A stretch of 64,000 nucleotides of DNA. It comes from Mangrovicoccus sp. HB161399 (GTDB lineage: Bacteria; Pseudomonadota; Alphaproteobacteria; Rhodobacterales; Rhodobacteraceae). The number at the start of each line of letters is the position of its first letter. The stretch's first letter is position 1. This document shows, one piece after another, positions 53,754 to 62,790 of this stretch. Below the pieces are notes generated by a model that saw nothing but the letters and a program-made list of their open reading frames with translations, did no database searches and had not been told where the DNA came from. The stretch is taken from the NCBI RefSeq assembly GCF_013184745.1, contig NZ_JAATVU010000028.1:1-64000 (forward strand), in the 5' to 3' direction. The position numbers were made by a program, and so were the translations under genes.

Positions 53754-54560
53754 TCAGGGGCGCGGTCGCGCCTGCGACCGGCGCAGCATCAGCTGCGCGC
53801 CGATCAGGACGATAAGCGAGGCAGCCATGACCATGGTGCCGATCGCGTTGATTTCCGGGGTGACGCCGCGGCGGATCGAGGAGAACACATAGATCGGCAG
53901 CGTCGTCTCGGCGCCCGCGACGAAGAAGGCGATGATGAAATCGTCGAAGCTGAAGGTGAAGGCCAGCAGGAACCCGGCCAGGATCGCGGGCAGGATCTGC
54001 GGGAAGGTCACCTGCCGGAAGGTGCCGAAAGGCGTGGCGCCGAGATCGTTCGAGGCTTCGATGAGCGCCGGGTCCAGCGTCTCCATCCGGCCGCGGACCA
54101 GAAGCACGACGAGCGACATGGTGAAGAGCCCGTGCGCCCCGATCAGCGATCCGGTGCCGAGCGACAGCTTCAGGCCGGTCAGCGGTTCCAGCCAGGGGTT
54201 CACCAGGTCGAAGACGGTGACCAGCGCGATCAGCGTGGCGATGCCGATGACGATGCCGGGGATCATCACCGCTATCTGAACGGCCAGATCGAAGACCCTG
54301 CGCACGCGCCCCTTCATGCCGGTCAGCGCCAGCGCGGCCATGGTGCCCACCACAGTGGCAAGGCAGGCCGAGAGGAAGGCGACCTTCACCGAGGTCCAGA
54401 GCGCCTCCATCACGAAGGGGTTGTTCAGCGCCCGGCCGTACCAGCTGAGAGAGAAGCCCTGCATCGACGAGGCGGAGCGCCCGGCCGAGAAGGAGAAGAG
54501 CGCGATGATCGCGATCGGCAGGTAGAGGAAGGCGTAGACCGCCAGTGCATAGAGTCTCAT
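53754..54560 (-). CDS. ABC transporter permease (PotC-like)
   Basis: A 268-residue inner-membrane permease with about six helices and the EAA-type loop IEASNDLGATPFGTF. It forms the translocation channel with the PotB-like protein encoded 7 bp upstream. Sequence and length fit the spermidine/putrescine PotC group. Confidence 0.92.
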   Translation of the reverse strand: MRLYALAVYAFLYLPIAIIALFSFSAGRSASSMQGFSLSWYGRALNNPFVMEALWTSVKVAFLSACLATVVGTMAALALTGMKGRVRRVFDLAVQIAVMIPGIVIGIATLIALVTVFDLVNPWLEPLTGLKLSLGTGSLIGAHGLFTMSLVVLLVRGRMETLDPALIEASNDLGATPFGTFRQVTFPQILPAILAGFLLAFTFSFDDFIIAFFVAGAETTLPIYVFSSIRRGVTPEINAIGTMVMAASLIVLIGAQLMLRRSQARPRP

Positions 54561-54567
54561 GGCGCCC

Positions 54568-55425
54568 TCACATCAGCGCGGCATCGTCGCGGCCGGCACC
54601 GAAGCGCTTCGCCGCGCGGGTATAGAGCCCGACCGTCACCAGCATCACCAAGACCAGTCCCACCGCGACGGCCGAGCCGAAGGGCCAGTTGCGCGACTGC
54701 AGGAAGAGATCGACGAGGGCGTTGCCGACGAAGAACACCTTGCCGCCGCCGAGGATCGAGGGGATCAGGAACTCGCCCATCAGCAGGATGAAGACCAGCA
54801 TCGACCCGGTCAGCACGCCCGGCATGGAAAGCGGCAGGGTGATCTGCAGGAAGGCGCGCCAGGGCGGCGTGCCCAGATCGGCGGCAGCCTCCAGCAGGCG
54901 CTTGTCGAGCTTTTCCAGCGCCACGTAGATCGGGAAGACCATCAGCGGCAGGTAGCCGTAGACGATGCCGACGAGCACGGCGAAGGGCGTGTTGAGAAGC
55001 CGTACGTCTTCCAGCCCGAACATGGCCAGAAATGCCGGGATGCCCTTGCCGCCCAGAAGGAAAATCCAGGCGTAGGAGCGGATCAGGATCGAGGTCCAGA
55101 ACGGCACGATCACCAGCACCAGCAGCATGGTCTTCCATTTCGGCGTGACCTTGACCGCGAGGTAGTAGGCCAGCGGATAGGCGATCAGCAGCGAGGCCAG
55201 CGTGCCCAAGGGCGCCAGCGTCAGCGTATTGCGGAAGGCAGCGAAGCGGGCGGGCAGGTTCGCGTATTGCTCCAGCGTGAAGCCGGGAGCGTAGCCGCCG
55301 ATCTGGCTGCGCTCCCCGAAGGAGAAGATCAGAACGACGGCCAGCGGCAAAAGCAGCATCGCCGCGTACCACAGACCCGCCGGTGTCAGCAGGAGCGCCC
55401 GCGCGCGGGATCGCGTCATGGCCAT
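54568..55425 (-). CDS. ABC transporter permease (PotB-like)
   Basis: A 285-residue inner-membrane permease with about six helices and the EAA-type loop LEAAADLGTPPWRAF. The start at 55425 follows GGAGGAGGG; a second ATG two codons later is possible. It lies between the binding protein (15-bp gap) and the PotC-like gene. Confidence 0.92.
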   Translation of the reverse strand: MAMTRSRARALLLTPAGLWYAAMLLLPLAVVLIFSFGERSQIGGYAPGFTLEQYANLPARFAAFRNTLTLAPLGTLASLLIAYPLAYYLAVKVTPKWKTMLLVLVIVPFWTSILIRSYAWIFLLGGKGIPAFLAMFGLEDVRLLNTPFAVLVGIVYGYLPLMVFPIYVALEKLDKRLLEAAADLGTPPWRAFLQITLPLSMPGVLTGSMLVFILLMGEFLIPSILGGGKVFFVGNALVDLFLQSRNWPFGSAVAVGLVLVMLVTVGLYTRAAKRFGAGRDDAALM

Positions 55426-55440
55426 CGTCCCTCCTCCGCC

Positions 55441-56583
55441 TTAGGCCGACTTGAACCGCGCCATCAGCTCGGCCCGGTTCGGATCGGTCAGCGTCACCGC
55501 TGCGCCGAATTCCAGCGGGCTCAGCGCTTCGGCCGCCGGATAGATGATCGGATCGTCCAGCAGCTCCTGCGGCAGCAGCGCGTTGGTGCGGGCATCCGCC
55601 ACCGGGTAGCCATGGGCCAGCGCCTCGCGCGCGTTCACTTCCGGATCGAGCAGGAAGTTGATCAGCGCATAGGCGGCGTCCTTGTGGGGCGCGTCCTTCG
55701 GAATGGCGTAATAGTCCGACCAGATCTCGCCGCCCTCTTTCCCGAGCGCGAAGCCGATCTCGGGCATGTCGGTGTTCATCTGCTTGCCGTCGCCGGTCCA
55801 GCACATGGTCAGCCAGGCATCGCCGTTGCGCATGGAGGGCTGGTAGTCCGAGGAGATCGCGTAGAGATGCGGCTTGACGTCGATCAGCAGCTCCTCTGCC
55901 TTGGCCAGTTCCGCCGGATCGACCGAGTTGAAGCTGAAGCCGTGATAGACCAGCGCGTTGCCGATGGTCGTCAGCTGGTAGTCATGCACCATCACGCGGC
56001 CGTCGAACTGGTCGCGGGCGCCGTCGAAGAAGGTCTTCCAGCTATCCACCACGCCGCCGGTCTTCGAGGAGTTGAAGGCGATGCCGGTGGTGCCCCAGTT
56101 CTTCGGCACGCCGTAGACCGTGCCGTCGATCGTGCCGGCCTCGGCAAAGCGCGGATCGTAGGAGGCCGGGTCGTAATTGGGGATCTTCGACAGGTCGAGC
56201 GGCTCGATCAGCCCGGCATCGACATAGGTCGGGATGGCGTAGTTGGTGGGCACGAAGACGTCCCAGCCCGAACCGCCGGCCTGGATCTTGGCCAGCATCT
56301 CCTCGTTCGAGCCGAAGACATTGACCTGCGTGTAGGCGCCGGTCTTGTCGGTGAAGGCGTCGAAATCCGCCGGGTCGTGGTAGTTCGGCCAGGTCGCCAG
56401 CACCACGCGGTTGCCGATGTCCTGGGCCCGGGCCATGCGCGGCAGCGATCCGCCCATCACCGCCATGGCGGTGCCGAGCCCCGTCACGCCGAGGAAGTGG
56501 CGGCGCGTCACCGACCCTTTCCGGTAGCGTTCCAGTTCTTCCATGAAGGCCTTGCGCGAGATCGGCTGTTGATCGTCTTTCAT
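55441..56583 (-). CDS. ABC transporter substrate-binding protein (PotD-like)
   Basis: A 380-residue polyamine-type periplasmic binding protein. The leader is long and contains SVTRRHFLGVTG before a hydrophobic stretch ending RMARAQ, which is a convincing twin-arginine signal. The mature protein shows NYHDPADFDAF, VFVPTNYAIP, LCWTGDG-like (MCWTGDGKQM) and IPKDAPHKDAAY blocks of the PotD family. The start at 56583 follows AAGGGAAATCC. Polyamines or amino-alcohol relatives are the expected ligands. The SDR gene in the same operon hints at a hydroxylated substrate. Confidence 0.92.
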   Translation of the reverse strand: MKDDQQPISRKAFMEELERYRKGSVTRRHFLGVTGLGTAMAVMGGSLPRMARAQDIGNRVVLATWPNYHDPADFDAFTDKTGAYTQVNVFGSNEEMLAKIQAGGSGWDVFVPTNYAIPTYVDAGLIEPLDLSKIPNYDPASYDPRFAEAGTIDGTVYGVPKNWGTTGIAFNSSKTGGVVDSWKTFFDGARDQFDGRVMVHDYQLTTIGNALVYHGFSFNSVDPAELAKAEELLIDVKPHLYAISSDYQPSMRNGDAWLTMCWTGDGKQMNTDMPEIGFALGKEGGEIWSDYYAIPKDAPHKDAAYALINFLLDPEVNAREALAHGYPVADARTNALLPQELLDDPIIYPAAEALSPLEFGAAVTLTDPNRAELMARFKSA

Positions 56584-56617
56584 CTCGGATTTCCCTTGTT
56601 GGATTGTCTTCTTGCGC

Positions 56618-57766
56618 TCAGCCGGCGGCGAGGACGAGCCCCGCCCCCTCCGGCCAGATGACATGGACGGATGCGCCCATGCCATGCCCGCCCGGAACTC
56701 TTTCGGCCTGTCGCGGGACATTGACCTGCAGCGCGCCCACGCCCGGAGCGTCCAGCAGGTATTCGGTGTGATCGCCGAGGAAGGTGCGGTGCGTGACCGT
56801 CGCCGCCACCGCCGCCACGCCCGGCCCCGGCGCCTCGCCGGAGGGCGCAAGCGACAGCGCCTCCGGGCGCACGGCGATCTCGGCCTCGCCGCGGGCATCG
56901 CCGGGCGCATCGGCCACGGTCACGGCGGCGCCGTTGCCCAGCACGGCCTGCGCGGTCCCGCCCGCGCGGGCGACGATCCTGGCGGAGAGGATGTTCGCCT
57001 TGCCGACGAAATCCGCGACATAGCGGGTCGCGGGCCGGTCATAGAGCTCCTGCGGGCTGCCGATCTGCGCGATCCGGCCCTTGCCCATGATGCAGATGCG
57101 GTCCGACATGGCCAGCGCCTCCTCCTGGTCATGGGTGACGAGGACGAAGGTGATGCCCAGCTGGCGCTGCAGATCGAGAAGCTCGCGCTGCATCTCGCCG
57201 CGCAGCTTGGCGTCGAGCGCCGCCATCGGCTCGTCGAGCAGCAGGATCTTCGGCTCGTTGACGATGGCCCGGGCCAGCGCGACGCGCTGCTGCTGGCCGC
57301 CGGACATCTCCCAGATGCGGCGCGGGCCGAAGGCGTCGAGCCGCACCGTCGCCAGCGCCTTCGCCACCTTGTCCCCGATCTCGCGGCGGGACAGGCGCGG
57401 GCGGCGCTGGCGCAGGCCGTAGCCCACGTTCTCCTCGACCGTCATGTGCGGGAAGAGCGCGTAATGCTGGAACACCATGTTGACGGGCCGGCGGTGCGCC
57501 GGGACCGCGCTGACATCCTGCCCATCGATCAGCACGGTGCCGTCCGTGGGCGTCTCGAAGCCCGCGAGCATGCGCAGCGCCGTGGTCTTGCCGCAGCCGG
57601 AGGGGCCCAGGAAGGACAGGAACTCGCCGCGGCGGATGCGCAGGTCGATGCGGTCGGCGGCCAGCACCTCGCCATAGCGCTTGGTGGCGCCGACGAATTC
57701 GGCAACGGTCTCTTCGGGGCGGACATGCATGCTGGCGGCGCGCTCCATGATCGGTTCCTGAATCAT
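56618..57766 (-). CDS. ABC transporter ATP-binding protein (PotA-like)
   Basis: A 382-residue ATPase: Walker A GPSGCGKTT, Q-loop QHYALFPH, signature MSGGQQQR, Walker B LLLDEPMAALDAK, H-loop THDQEE, then a TOBE-type C-terminal region. Two starts are credible: 57766 (after AGGGAACAGG) and 57748 (after AGGAACCGATC); the upstream one is given. It is the first gene of the operon and is divergent from the LuxR-type regulator across about 130 bases, so that regulator is the likely controller. Confidence 0.92.
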   Translation of the reverse strand: MIQEPIMERAASMHVRPEETVAEFVGATKRYGEVLAADRIDLRIRRGEFLSFLGPSGCGKTTALRMLAGFETPTDGTVLIDGQDVSAVPAHRRPVNMVFQHYALFPHMTVEENVGYGLRQRRPRLSRREIGDKVAKALATVRLDAFGPRRIWEMSGGQQQRVALARAIVNEPKILLLDEPMAALDAKLRGEMQRELLDLQRQLGITFVLVTHDQEEALAMSDRICIMGKGRIAQIGSPQELYDRPATRYVADFVGKANILSARIVARAGGTAQAVLGNGAAVTVADAPGDARGEAEIAVRPEALSLAPSGEAPGPGVAAVAATVTHRTFLGDHTEYLLDAPGVGALQVNVPRQAERVPGGHGMGASVHVIWPEGAGLVLAAG

Positions 57767-57896
57767 CCTGTTCCCTGGCCGTCTTACCCTTCCGGCAGCC
57801 TGCTCGGGTTTTTGCCTTGCCCGGAGCCGCATATGCCGTAATTTCCGGAATTGGTACGTAATGAGCCTATGGCTGTATATATCACAAAGGGCATAG
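57767..57896. promoter_or_regulatory. Divergent promoter region, ABC operon and LuxR-type gene
   Basis: The interval is A+T-richer than its flanks. It contains GTAATTTCCGGAATTGGTAC (57837-57856), an imperfect palindrome centred on TCCGGA that could be a binding site for the LuxR-type regulator. Confidence 0.45.
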
Positions 57897-58697
57897 ATGG
57901 CTGTGAAACCTCTGATGGAAGACTGGGTCGCGGGCAGCGCCGGCGCAGTCGCAGCGCTGGGGACCCCGGCCTTCCCGAAGGCGCTGACGGTCGCGATCCG
58001 GCGCGTCGTGCCGTTCGAGTTCACGGTGGTCTTCGGCTATTACCGGGACAACCGGCCCCTTGATATATATGACGATTTTCCGGCGGCGAAGCGCTGCGTG
58101 ATGGTCGACGACTACCAGGAGGGGCCGTATCTTCTGGATCCGTTCTACCTGCATTCCGCCGCCCCCACGACCTCCCGGCTGGTGCGGCTGCGCGACCTCG
58201 CGCCCGACCGCTTCTACCAGGCCGAATATTTCCGGAACTACTATGTGCAGACCGGCCTTGCCGAAGAAATAGGCTTTATCGTCGATGTCGGCGACAATGT
58301 AAGCGTCGTGATATCGGCCATGCGCGAGCACCGGGCGTTCTCGGCGCGCGAATTCCGCGACCTGCAGGCGATCTTCCCCTTCGTCGAGGCGGCCTCGCGC
58401 AAGCACTGGACCGGGCTGGTGTCGGAATTTTCCGACCGCGCGCCGCTGGACGGGCCGCGTCTGCCCAAGCTGATCGACGACGCCTTCCAGCGCTTCGGCC
58501 GCAACATCCTGACCCCGCGCGAGGCGGAGATCGTCGAATACACGCTGAAGGGCCATTCGGCAGAGGCGACCGGCCAGGCGCTGGGGATCGCCTCGGGGAC
58601 GGTGCGCATCCACCGGCGCAACATCTACGGCAAGCTCGGGGTCAGCTCGCAGGGCGAGCTGTTCTCCAGCTTCATCGCCTCGCTCGACGATCTCTGA
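57897..58697 (+). CDS. LuxR-family transcriptional regulator
   Basis: A 266-residue regulator with a C-terminal LuxR/GerE helix-turn-helix (about 200-262: LTPREAEIVEYTLKGHSAEA, GTVRIHRRNIYGKLG). The N-terminal region (about 25-170) is not a recognisable receiver or a clear acyl-homoserine-lactone domain, so its signal is unknown. The ATG at 57897 follows AAAGGGCATAG. It is divergent from the polyamine-type ABC operon, which is the probable target. Confidence 0.88.
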   Translation: MAVKPLMEDWVAGSAGAVAALGTPAFPKALTVAIRRVVPFEFTVVFGYYRDNRPLDIYDDFPAAKRCVMVDDYQEGPYLLDPFYLHSAAPTTSRLVRLRDLAPDRFYQAEYFRNYYVQTGLAEEIGFIVDVGDNVSVVISAMREHRAFSAREFRDLQAIFPFVEAASRKHWTGLVSEFSDRAPLDGPRLPKLIDDAFQRFGRNILTPREAEIVEYTLKGHSAEATGQALGIASGTVRIHRRNIYGKLGVSSQGELFSSFIASLDDL

Positions 58698-59082
58698 CCC
58701 GCCCGCCGCACGGAAATCTGCAATTTTCTGCCCCTGCTCCGGCGCACGCCAGGGACCGCGCCCGTCAGGCGAACAGCAGCATTCCGGCACGAAAACAGTG
58801 GGATGCCCGGAAATCCTGCCCTGGACGCCGTTCCGGCACCGCTCCGGCGCCGGTGCGCCTGCGGCCGCACGGCGCAGGAAATGTGCAACTTTTTTCCGTC
58901 TTTTCTCCATTCAGCCCTTGCCGGTTTTCTGTGACGTTCCGGACGGGGCGCGGCCAAGAGGAGACGGATCGCTCCCGGGAGGACCGTTCCGGCCATGACG
59001 GACGCCAGCGTGACCCGCCTCAGGGCGGGCGGCGGAGCCATGGAAGCGGGACCTCCCGTCCGGAGATCACAGGGAGGACAGC
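58698..59082. other. Intergenic leader of the third TRAP operon
   Basis: No gene is supported. Two TGCAAYTTTT motifs (58719 and 58884) resemble a third near 63769 in the AraC/oxidoreductase intergenic region. A frame with ATG at 58995 has a fair ribosome-binding site but runs into dctP in another frame, so I do not call it a gene. Confidence 0.5.
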
Positions 59083-60156
59083 ATGAAATTCGACAGGAAA
59101 TTGGCCCCGGCGGGGCTGGCAGGCGTGGTGGCGGCGGCCCTGAGCATCGCGGCGGCGGGCAGCTTTCCCGGCTCGGCTGCGGCGGCCGAGGTGGACGGGC
59201 CCAAGGTCCGCTGGCTGGTATCGCTCTGGGGCGCGCGGCGCGGCTTCACCGAGGGCGTCGAGGGGCTGAAGGACTATCTCGCCGAGAAGACCGGCGGACG
59301 GTTCGAGCTGTCGCTGGAATATGGCGGCGTGCTGTCGGACCCGAAGGAGAATATCGACGGGCTGCAGCTTGGCGCCTTCGAGGCCGCCACGATCTGCGCC
59401 TACTACCATCCCGAGAAGACCCCGGCGACGATGGGACTGAGCCTCGCCTTCCTGCCGATGACGGATTTCGACGCCCAGGTGCGGGCCTACACGGCCTTCC
59501 TGGCGCACCCGGCCATCCGGGAGGAATGGGCGAAGTGGAACGCCGTTCCGGTCATGTCCGCGCTGATGCCCAATTACGAGGTGATGGGCCGCGGCACCCC
59601 GCCCGAGACCGCCGACGAGTGGGACGGGCTGAGGATCAACGCCTCGGCCGGGCATGCCGTGCTGATGGAGGCGCTCGGCGCCGTGCCCTCCACCATGCCC
59701 GCGCCGGATCTCTACAACTCGCTCGAACGCGGCGTGATCGACGGCATCGCCTATCCCTACACCTACGCCTTCGTCGCCTACCGCTTCCACGAGCTGTCGG
59801 ACTGGGTCACCGACGGCTGGAACCTCGGCACGATCCAGTGCACCGTCGCCGCCAACCGCGACGCCTATGACGCGCTGCCGCCGCAATACAGGGCGCTGCT
59901 CGACGAGGCCGTGCCCGCCGCCTATGCCCACCAGATCGAGGCCTATGCAGCGGCCGACGCGGAGAACGAGAAGCTCTTCGCCGAGCAGGGCCTGACCCGC
60001 ATCCCGGCCACGCCCGGCATCCGCGAGGTGCTGGACGCCGCCGCGCAGCCCAGCTGGCAGGCCTGGATCGACGATGTCACCGCCCGCGGCTATCCCGGCC
60101 AGGAGCTCTTCGACCTGATCATCTCGGAAGCCGCCGATGCCCAGCCCGGCGAGTGA
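59083..60156 (+). CDS. dctP: TRAP transporter substrate-binding protein DctP (system 3)
   Basis: A 357-residue periplasmic binding protein with a signal peptide (about 1-36, ending AAAAE). The core includes GGRFELSLEYGGVLSDPKEN and WDGLRINASAGHAVL, with the binding Arg in LRIN. It lacks the six-cysteine pattern of the other two DctP proteins (only two cysteines), so it belongs to a different subfamily and likely has another substrate. The start follows CAGGGAGGACAG. Confidence 0.9.
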   Translation: MKFDRKLAPAGLAGVVAAALSIAAAGSFPGSAAAAEVDGPKVRWLVSLWGARRGFTEGVEGLKDYLAEKTGGRFELSLEYGGVLSDPKENIDGLQLGAFEAATICAYYHPEKTPATMGLSLAFLPMTDFDAQVRAYTAFLAHPAIREEWAKWNAVPVMSALMPNYEVMGRGTPPETADEWDGLRINASAGHAVLMEALGAVPSTMPAPDLYNSLERGVIDGIAYPYTYAFVAYRFHELSDWVTDGWNLGTIQCTVAANRDAYDALPPQYRALLDEAVPAAYAHQIEAYAAADAENEKLFAEQGLTRIPATPGIREVLDAAAQPSWQAWIDDVTARGYPGQELFDLIISEAADAQPGE

Positions 60157-60163
60157 CCGCATT

Positions 60164-60185
60164 GCCGGGACTTTCGGGTCCCGGC
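60164..60185 (+). promoter_or_regulatory. Hairpin between dctP and dctQ (system 3)
   Basis: GCCGGGAC-TTTCGG-GTCCCGGC is a perfect 8-bp stem with a 6-base loop, 7 bases after the dctP stop and without a T-tract. It parallels the hairpin at 15113-15136. Confidence 0.6.
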
Positions 60186-60211
60186 CCCGCCGCCACCCGG
60201 AGGACACCCCA

Positions 60212-60769
60212 TTGCGCGCCATGATCGAAACGCTGGACCGCGGACTCGGCCGGATCGAGCGGCTTGCGGCACTGGTTGCCGGGCTGCTGATCCTCGCGCT
60301 GATGGCGCTGGTCTGCGCCGAGGTGCTGGGCCGCGGGATGTTCAACCACGCGATCCGCGGATCGATCGACATCATCGAGCAGCTGATGGTCGCGCTGGTG
60401 ACGCTGGGCGTCTCCTATTGCCAGAGCCATTTCGGCAATGTCCGCATGACGCTGGTCAGCGACCGGCTGACCGGCCGCGCCAAATGGATGGGCGAGCTCT
60501 TCGCGCTGAGCATCATGCTGTTCGTCACCGCCGTCCTGGCGAAGGGCAGCTGGCTGAATTTCGGCCGCGCCTGGGGCAATGGCGGCGACACGCCGGAAAT
60601 CGGCATCCCGCTCTGGCCCGGCATCCTGCTGGTGACCGGCGCGCTTTCCCTCCTGTTCCTGCGGCTGGCGCTGCAATGGGCCGAGGCCGCGCGGCTGGCG
60701 GCGCAGGGCGGCGGCTCGCGCCTCTTCGGGCATCCTGCGGATGCCATCGAGACAACCCCCTACGAGTGA
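60212..60769 (+). CDS. dctQ: TRAP transporter small permease DctQ (system 3)
   Basis: A 185-residue four-helix small subunit with ALVCAEVLGRGMFNHAIRGS and IIEQLMVALVTLGVSY. A TTG at 60212 is chosen as the start because GGAGGA ends 7 bases before it; the ATG at 60221 would leave a 16-base gap. It lies 55 bp after dctP, with the hairpin between, and 9 bp before dctM. Confidence 0.88.
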   Translation: MRAMIETLDRGLGRIERLAALVAGLLILALMALVCAEVLGRGMFNHAIRGSIDIIEQLMVALVTLGVSYCQSHFGNVRMTLVSDRLTGRAKWMGELFALSIMLFVTAVLAKGSWLNFGRAWGNGGDTPEIGIPLWPGILLVTGALSLLFLRLALQWAEAARLAAQGGGSRLFGHPADAIETTPYE

Positions 60770-60778
60770 GGCCACATC

Positions 60779-62077
60779 ATGGACCCCATCACCCTGGGCA
60801 TCGTCGGCATCGCGGCGCTGGTCCTTCTCGTCGTGCTCGGCGTGCCGGTCGCCTTCGCCTCGGCCTTCACCGGCATCGCCGGCATGATGATCCTGCGCAA
60901 CCCGACCGTTGCGACCGGGCTGGCCGGCATCGTGCCCCACGCCAATTCCGGGCATTACGCGCTGAGCGTGCTGCCCCTGTTCATCACCATCGGTTTCCTC
61001 GCCATGCATGCCGGGATCACCACCTCGGCCTATGACGCGGCGCGCAAATGGGTCGGCCGCGCGCCCGGCGGGCTGGCCACCGCGACGATCTTCGCCTCGG
61101 CGGGCTTCGCGGCCGTGTCGGGCGCCTCGACCGCCTCGACGGCGGTCTTCACCCGGCTCGCCCTGCCGGAGATGGAGGCACGCGGCTATGACCGCCGCCT
61201 CGCCGCGGGCGTCGTCGCCGTCGGAGGCACGCTGGCCGCATTGATCCCGCCCTCGGCGATCCTGGTGATCTACGGCATCATCGTCGAGCAGTCGGTGGCC
61301 AAGCTCCTGCTCGCCGGGCTGGTGCCGGGGGTGATCTCGGTCATCGTCTACCTGCTGGTCATCACCGTGGTCGTGAAGGCGAAGCCCGAGCTGGCGCCGC
61401 TGGAGCCCTCCACCACCTTCATGGAGAAGCTGCGCGCGCTGCCGCAGGTCAGCGGCGTCTTCGCCGTGGTCGGCGTGATCCTCGGCGGCATCTACCTGGG
61501 CTGGATGACGCCGACGGAATCCGCGGGCGTCGCCACCGCGATCATCCTGTGCATGGCGCTGTGGAAGCGGATCGGCCGGCGCGACTTCCATGACGGGCTG
61601 CTGGACACGGTGCGCACCACCGTCATGATCTTCATGGTGATCTGGGGGGTGATGATCTTCGTGCGCTTCCTCGCCTTCACCGGGCTGCCGGGCGAAGTCA
61701 CCGACTGGGTGACCGGGCTCGACATGCCCCGCTGGGCGATCATGGCCGGGATCATCGTGATGTACCTCCTCCTGGGGATGATCCTCGACGGGCTGGGCAT
61801 GATGATGCTGACCCTGCCGGTGGTGTTCCCGGCGGTCACGGCGCTCGGCTACGATCCGATCTGGTTCGGCATCCTGCTGGTCAAGCTGATCGAAATCGGC
61901 GTCGTGACCCCGCCGGTGGGCCTCAACTGCTACGTGGTCAGCGGCATCCGCCCCGACATCCCGCTGCAATCGGTCTTCGCCGGCGTGACCCCCTTCCTGG
62001 TCGGCGAGATCGTCATCATCGGCATCATCCTCGCTTTCCCCGAACTCATCCTGATGCTCCCGAACCTGATGGGATGA
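60779..62077 (+). CDS. dctM: TRAP transporter large permease DctM (system 3)
   Basis: A 432-residue twelve-helix large permease. Typical blocks are ASAGFAAVSGASTASTAVFT, GTLAALIPPSAILVIYGIIV, and VVTPPVGLNCYVVSGI. The gene ends the three-gene operon, 20 bases before a strong terminator. It is more distant from the DctM proteins of systems 1 and 2 than they are from each other. Confidence 0.93.
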   Translation: MDPITLGIVGIAALVLLVVLGVPVAFASAFTGIAGMMILRNPTVATGLAGIVPHANSGHYALSVLPLFITIGFLAMHAGITTSAYDAARKWVGRAPGGLATATIFASAGFAAVSGASTASTAVFTRLALPEMEARGYDRRLAAGVVAVGGTLAALIPPSAILVIYGIIVEQSVAKLLLAGLVPGVISVIVYLLVITVVVKAKPELAPLEPSTTFMEKLRALPQVSGVFAVVGVILGGIYLGWMTPTESAGVATAIILCMALWKRIGRRDFHDGLLDTVRTTVMIFMVIWGVMIFVRFLAFTGLPGEVTDWVTGLDMPRWAIMAGIIVMYLLLGMILDGLGMMMLTLPVVFPAVTALGYDPIWFGILLVKLIEIGVVTPPVGLNCYVVSGIRPDIPLQSVFAGVTPFLVGEIVIIGIILAFPELILMLPNLMG

Positions 62078-62097
62078 GACCCTCCGCGGGGACGGCT

Positions 62098-62131
62098 GAG
62101 GGGACCGGCAGAACTTGCCGGTCCCCTCTTT
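62098..62131 (+). terminator. Rho-independent terminator after TRAP system 3
   Basis: GAGGGGACCGGCA and TGCCGGTCCCCTC form a perfect 13-bp stem with a GAACT loop, followed by TTTCGTTT. It may also serve the convergent NIPSNAP gene, which ends 5 bases beyond. Confidence 0.85.
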
Positions 62132-62135
62132 CGTT

Positions 62136-62714
62136 TCAGCGCAGGGGCGAGAGTTCCAGCGGCCGCAGGATCTCGTGGCGCTCCGCGCCTTCGGCCGTGG
62201 CAAAAGGATTGCCGCCCGCCTCGTGGGCAAAGAGCGAGACCTGCGCGCCCGGCGCCGCGCCGGAGATCACCGACCAGCGTCCGAGCAGCTCTCCGCCCGC
62301 CCTGCCCCTTCCCCGGACCAGCGACAGGAGCCGCGCGCCGAACATCGGCGCACCCGCCTCCTGCGGCCCGTGGCCCGCCAGCCGCCCTTCGACCACCCGG
62401 TCGAGCAGCGCAGAGGACTCCTCGCAGCGCATCAGCATGTTCTCCTGCGTCACGATCAGCGGGAAACCCGCTGGAACGAAGCCCTCGTTCCAGTCGCGGT
62501 CGCCGCCCAGGCCGGCGCGTGCCGCCGCGCGTTCCTCAAGCGAGGCGTAGATCCACAGATGGTAGATGCGGTTCAGCGCGCCTGTATCGGTCAGCCAGTA
62601 GCCCGCCATCGGCAGGTGACGCGTCACATGCTGCACGCCCCGCGTGCGGAACAGCTCCAGGTATTCGGGCCCCTTGCCCGGCATCAAGTCATAGACCCGC
62701 AATTCATGGAACAT
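62136..62714 (-). CDS. NIPSNAP-family protein
   Basis: A 192-residue protein of the NIPSNAP (dimeric alpha-beta barrel) group. The start MFHELRVYDLMPGKGPEYLELF, with VTRHLPMAGYW and NRIYHLWIYASLEERAA, is characteristic. Bacterial members are often encoded beside catabolic genes and are of unknown function. It is convergent with TRAP system 3 and lies upstream of the AraC gene's 3' end on the same strand. Confidence 0.87.
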   Translation of the reverse strand: MFHELRVYDLMPGKGPEYLELFRTRGVQHVTRHLPMAGYWLTDTGALNRIYHLWIYASLEERAAARAGLGGDRDWNEGFVPAGFPLIVTQENMLMRCEESSALLDRVVEGRLAGHGPQEAGAPMFGARLLSLVRGRGRAGGELLGRWSVISGAAPGAQVSLFAHEAGGNPFATAEGAERHEILRPLELSPLR

Positions 62715-62790
62715 CGCCTTGCCCTCCTTCGGAATTCCCCGTCCGTTCTAGCGGCGGGGCGGCAGGCGCTGAATGCAGCTTCGGCGGTTC

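Noticed and set aside
58995-59870. Possible leader gene before dctP of system 3
   Set aside because: It has a fair ribosome-binding site, but it runs through dctP in another frame and has the composition of a shadow frame.
60119-62230. 703-codon reverse frame opposite TRAP system 3
   Set aside because: Asp/His/Gln-rich antisense product with no domain; the forward TRAP genes are certain.
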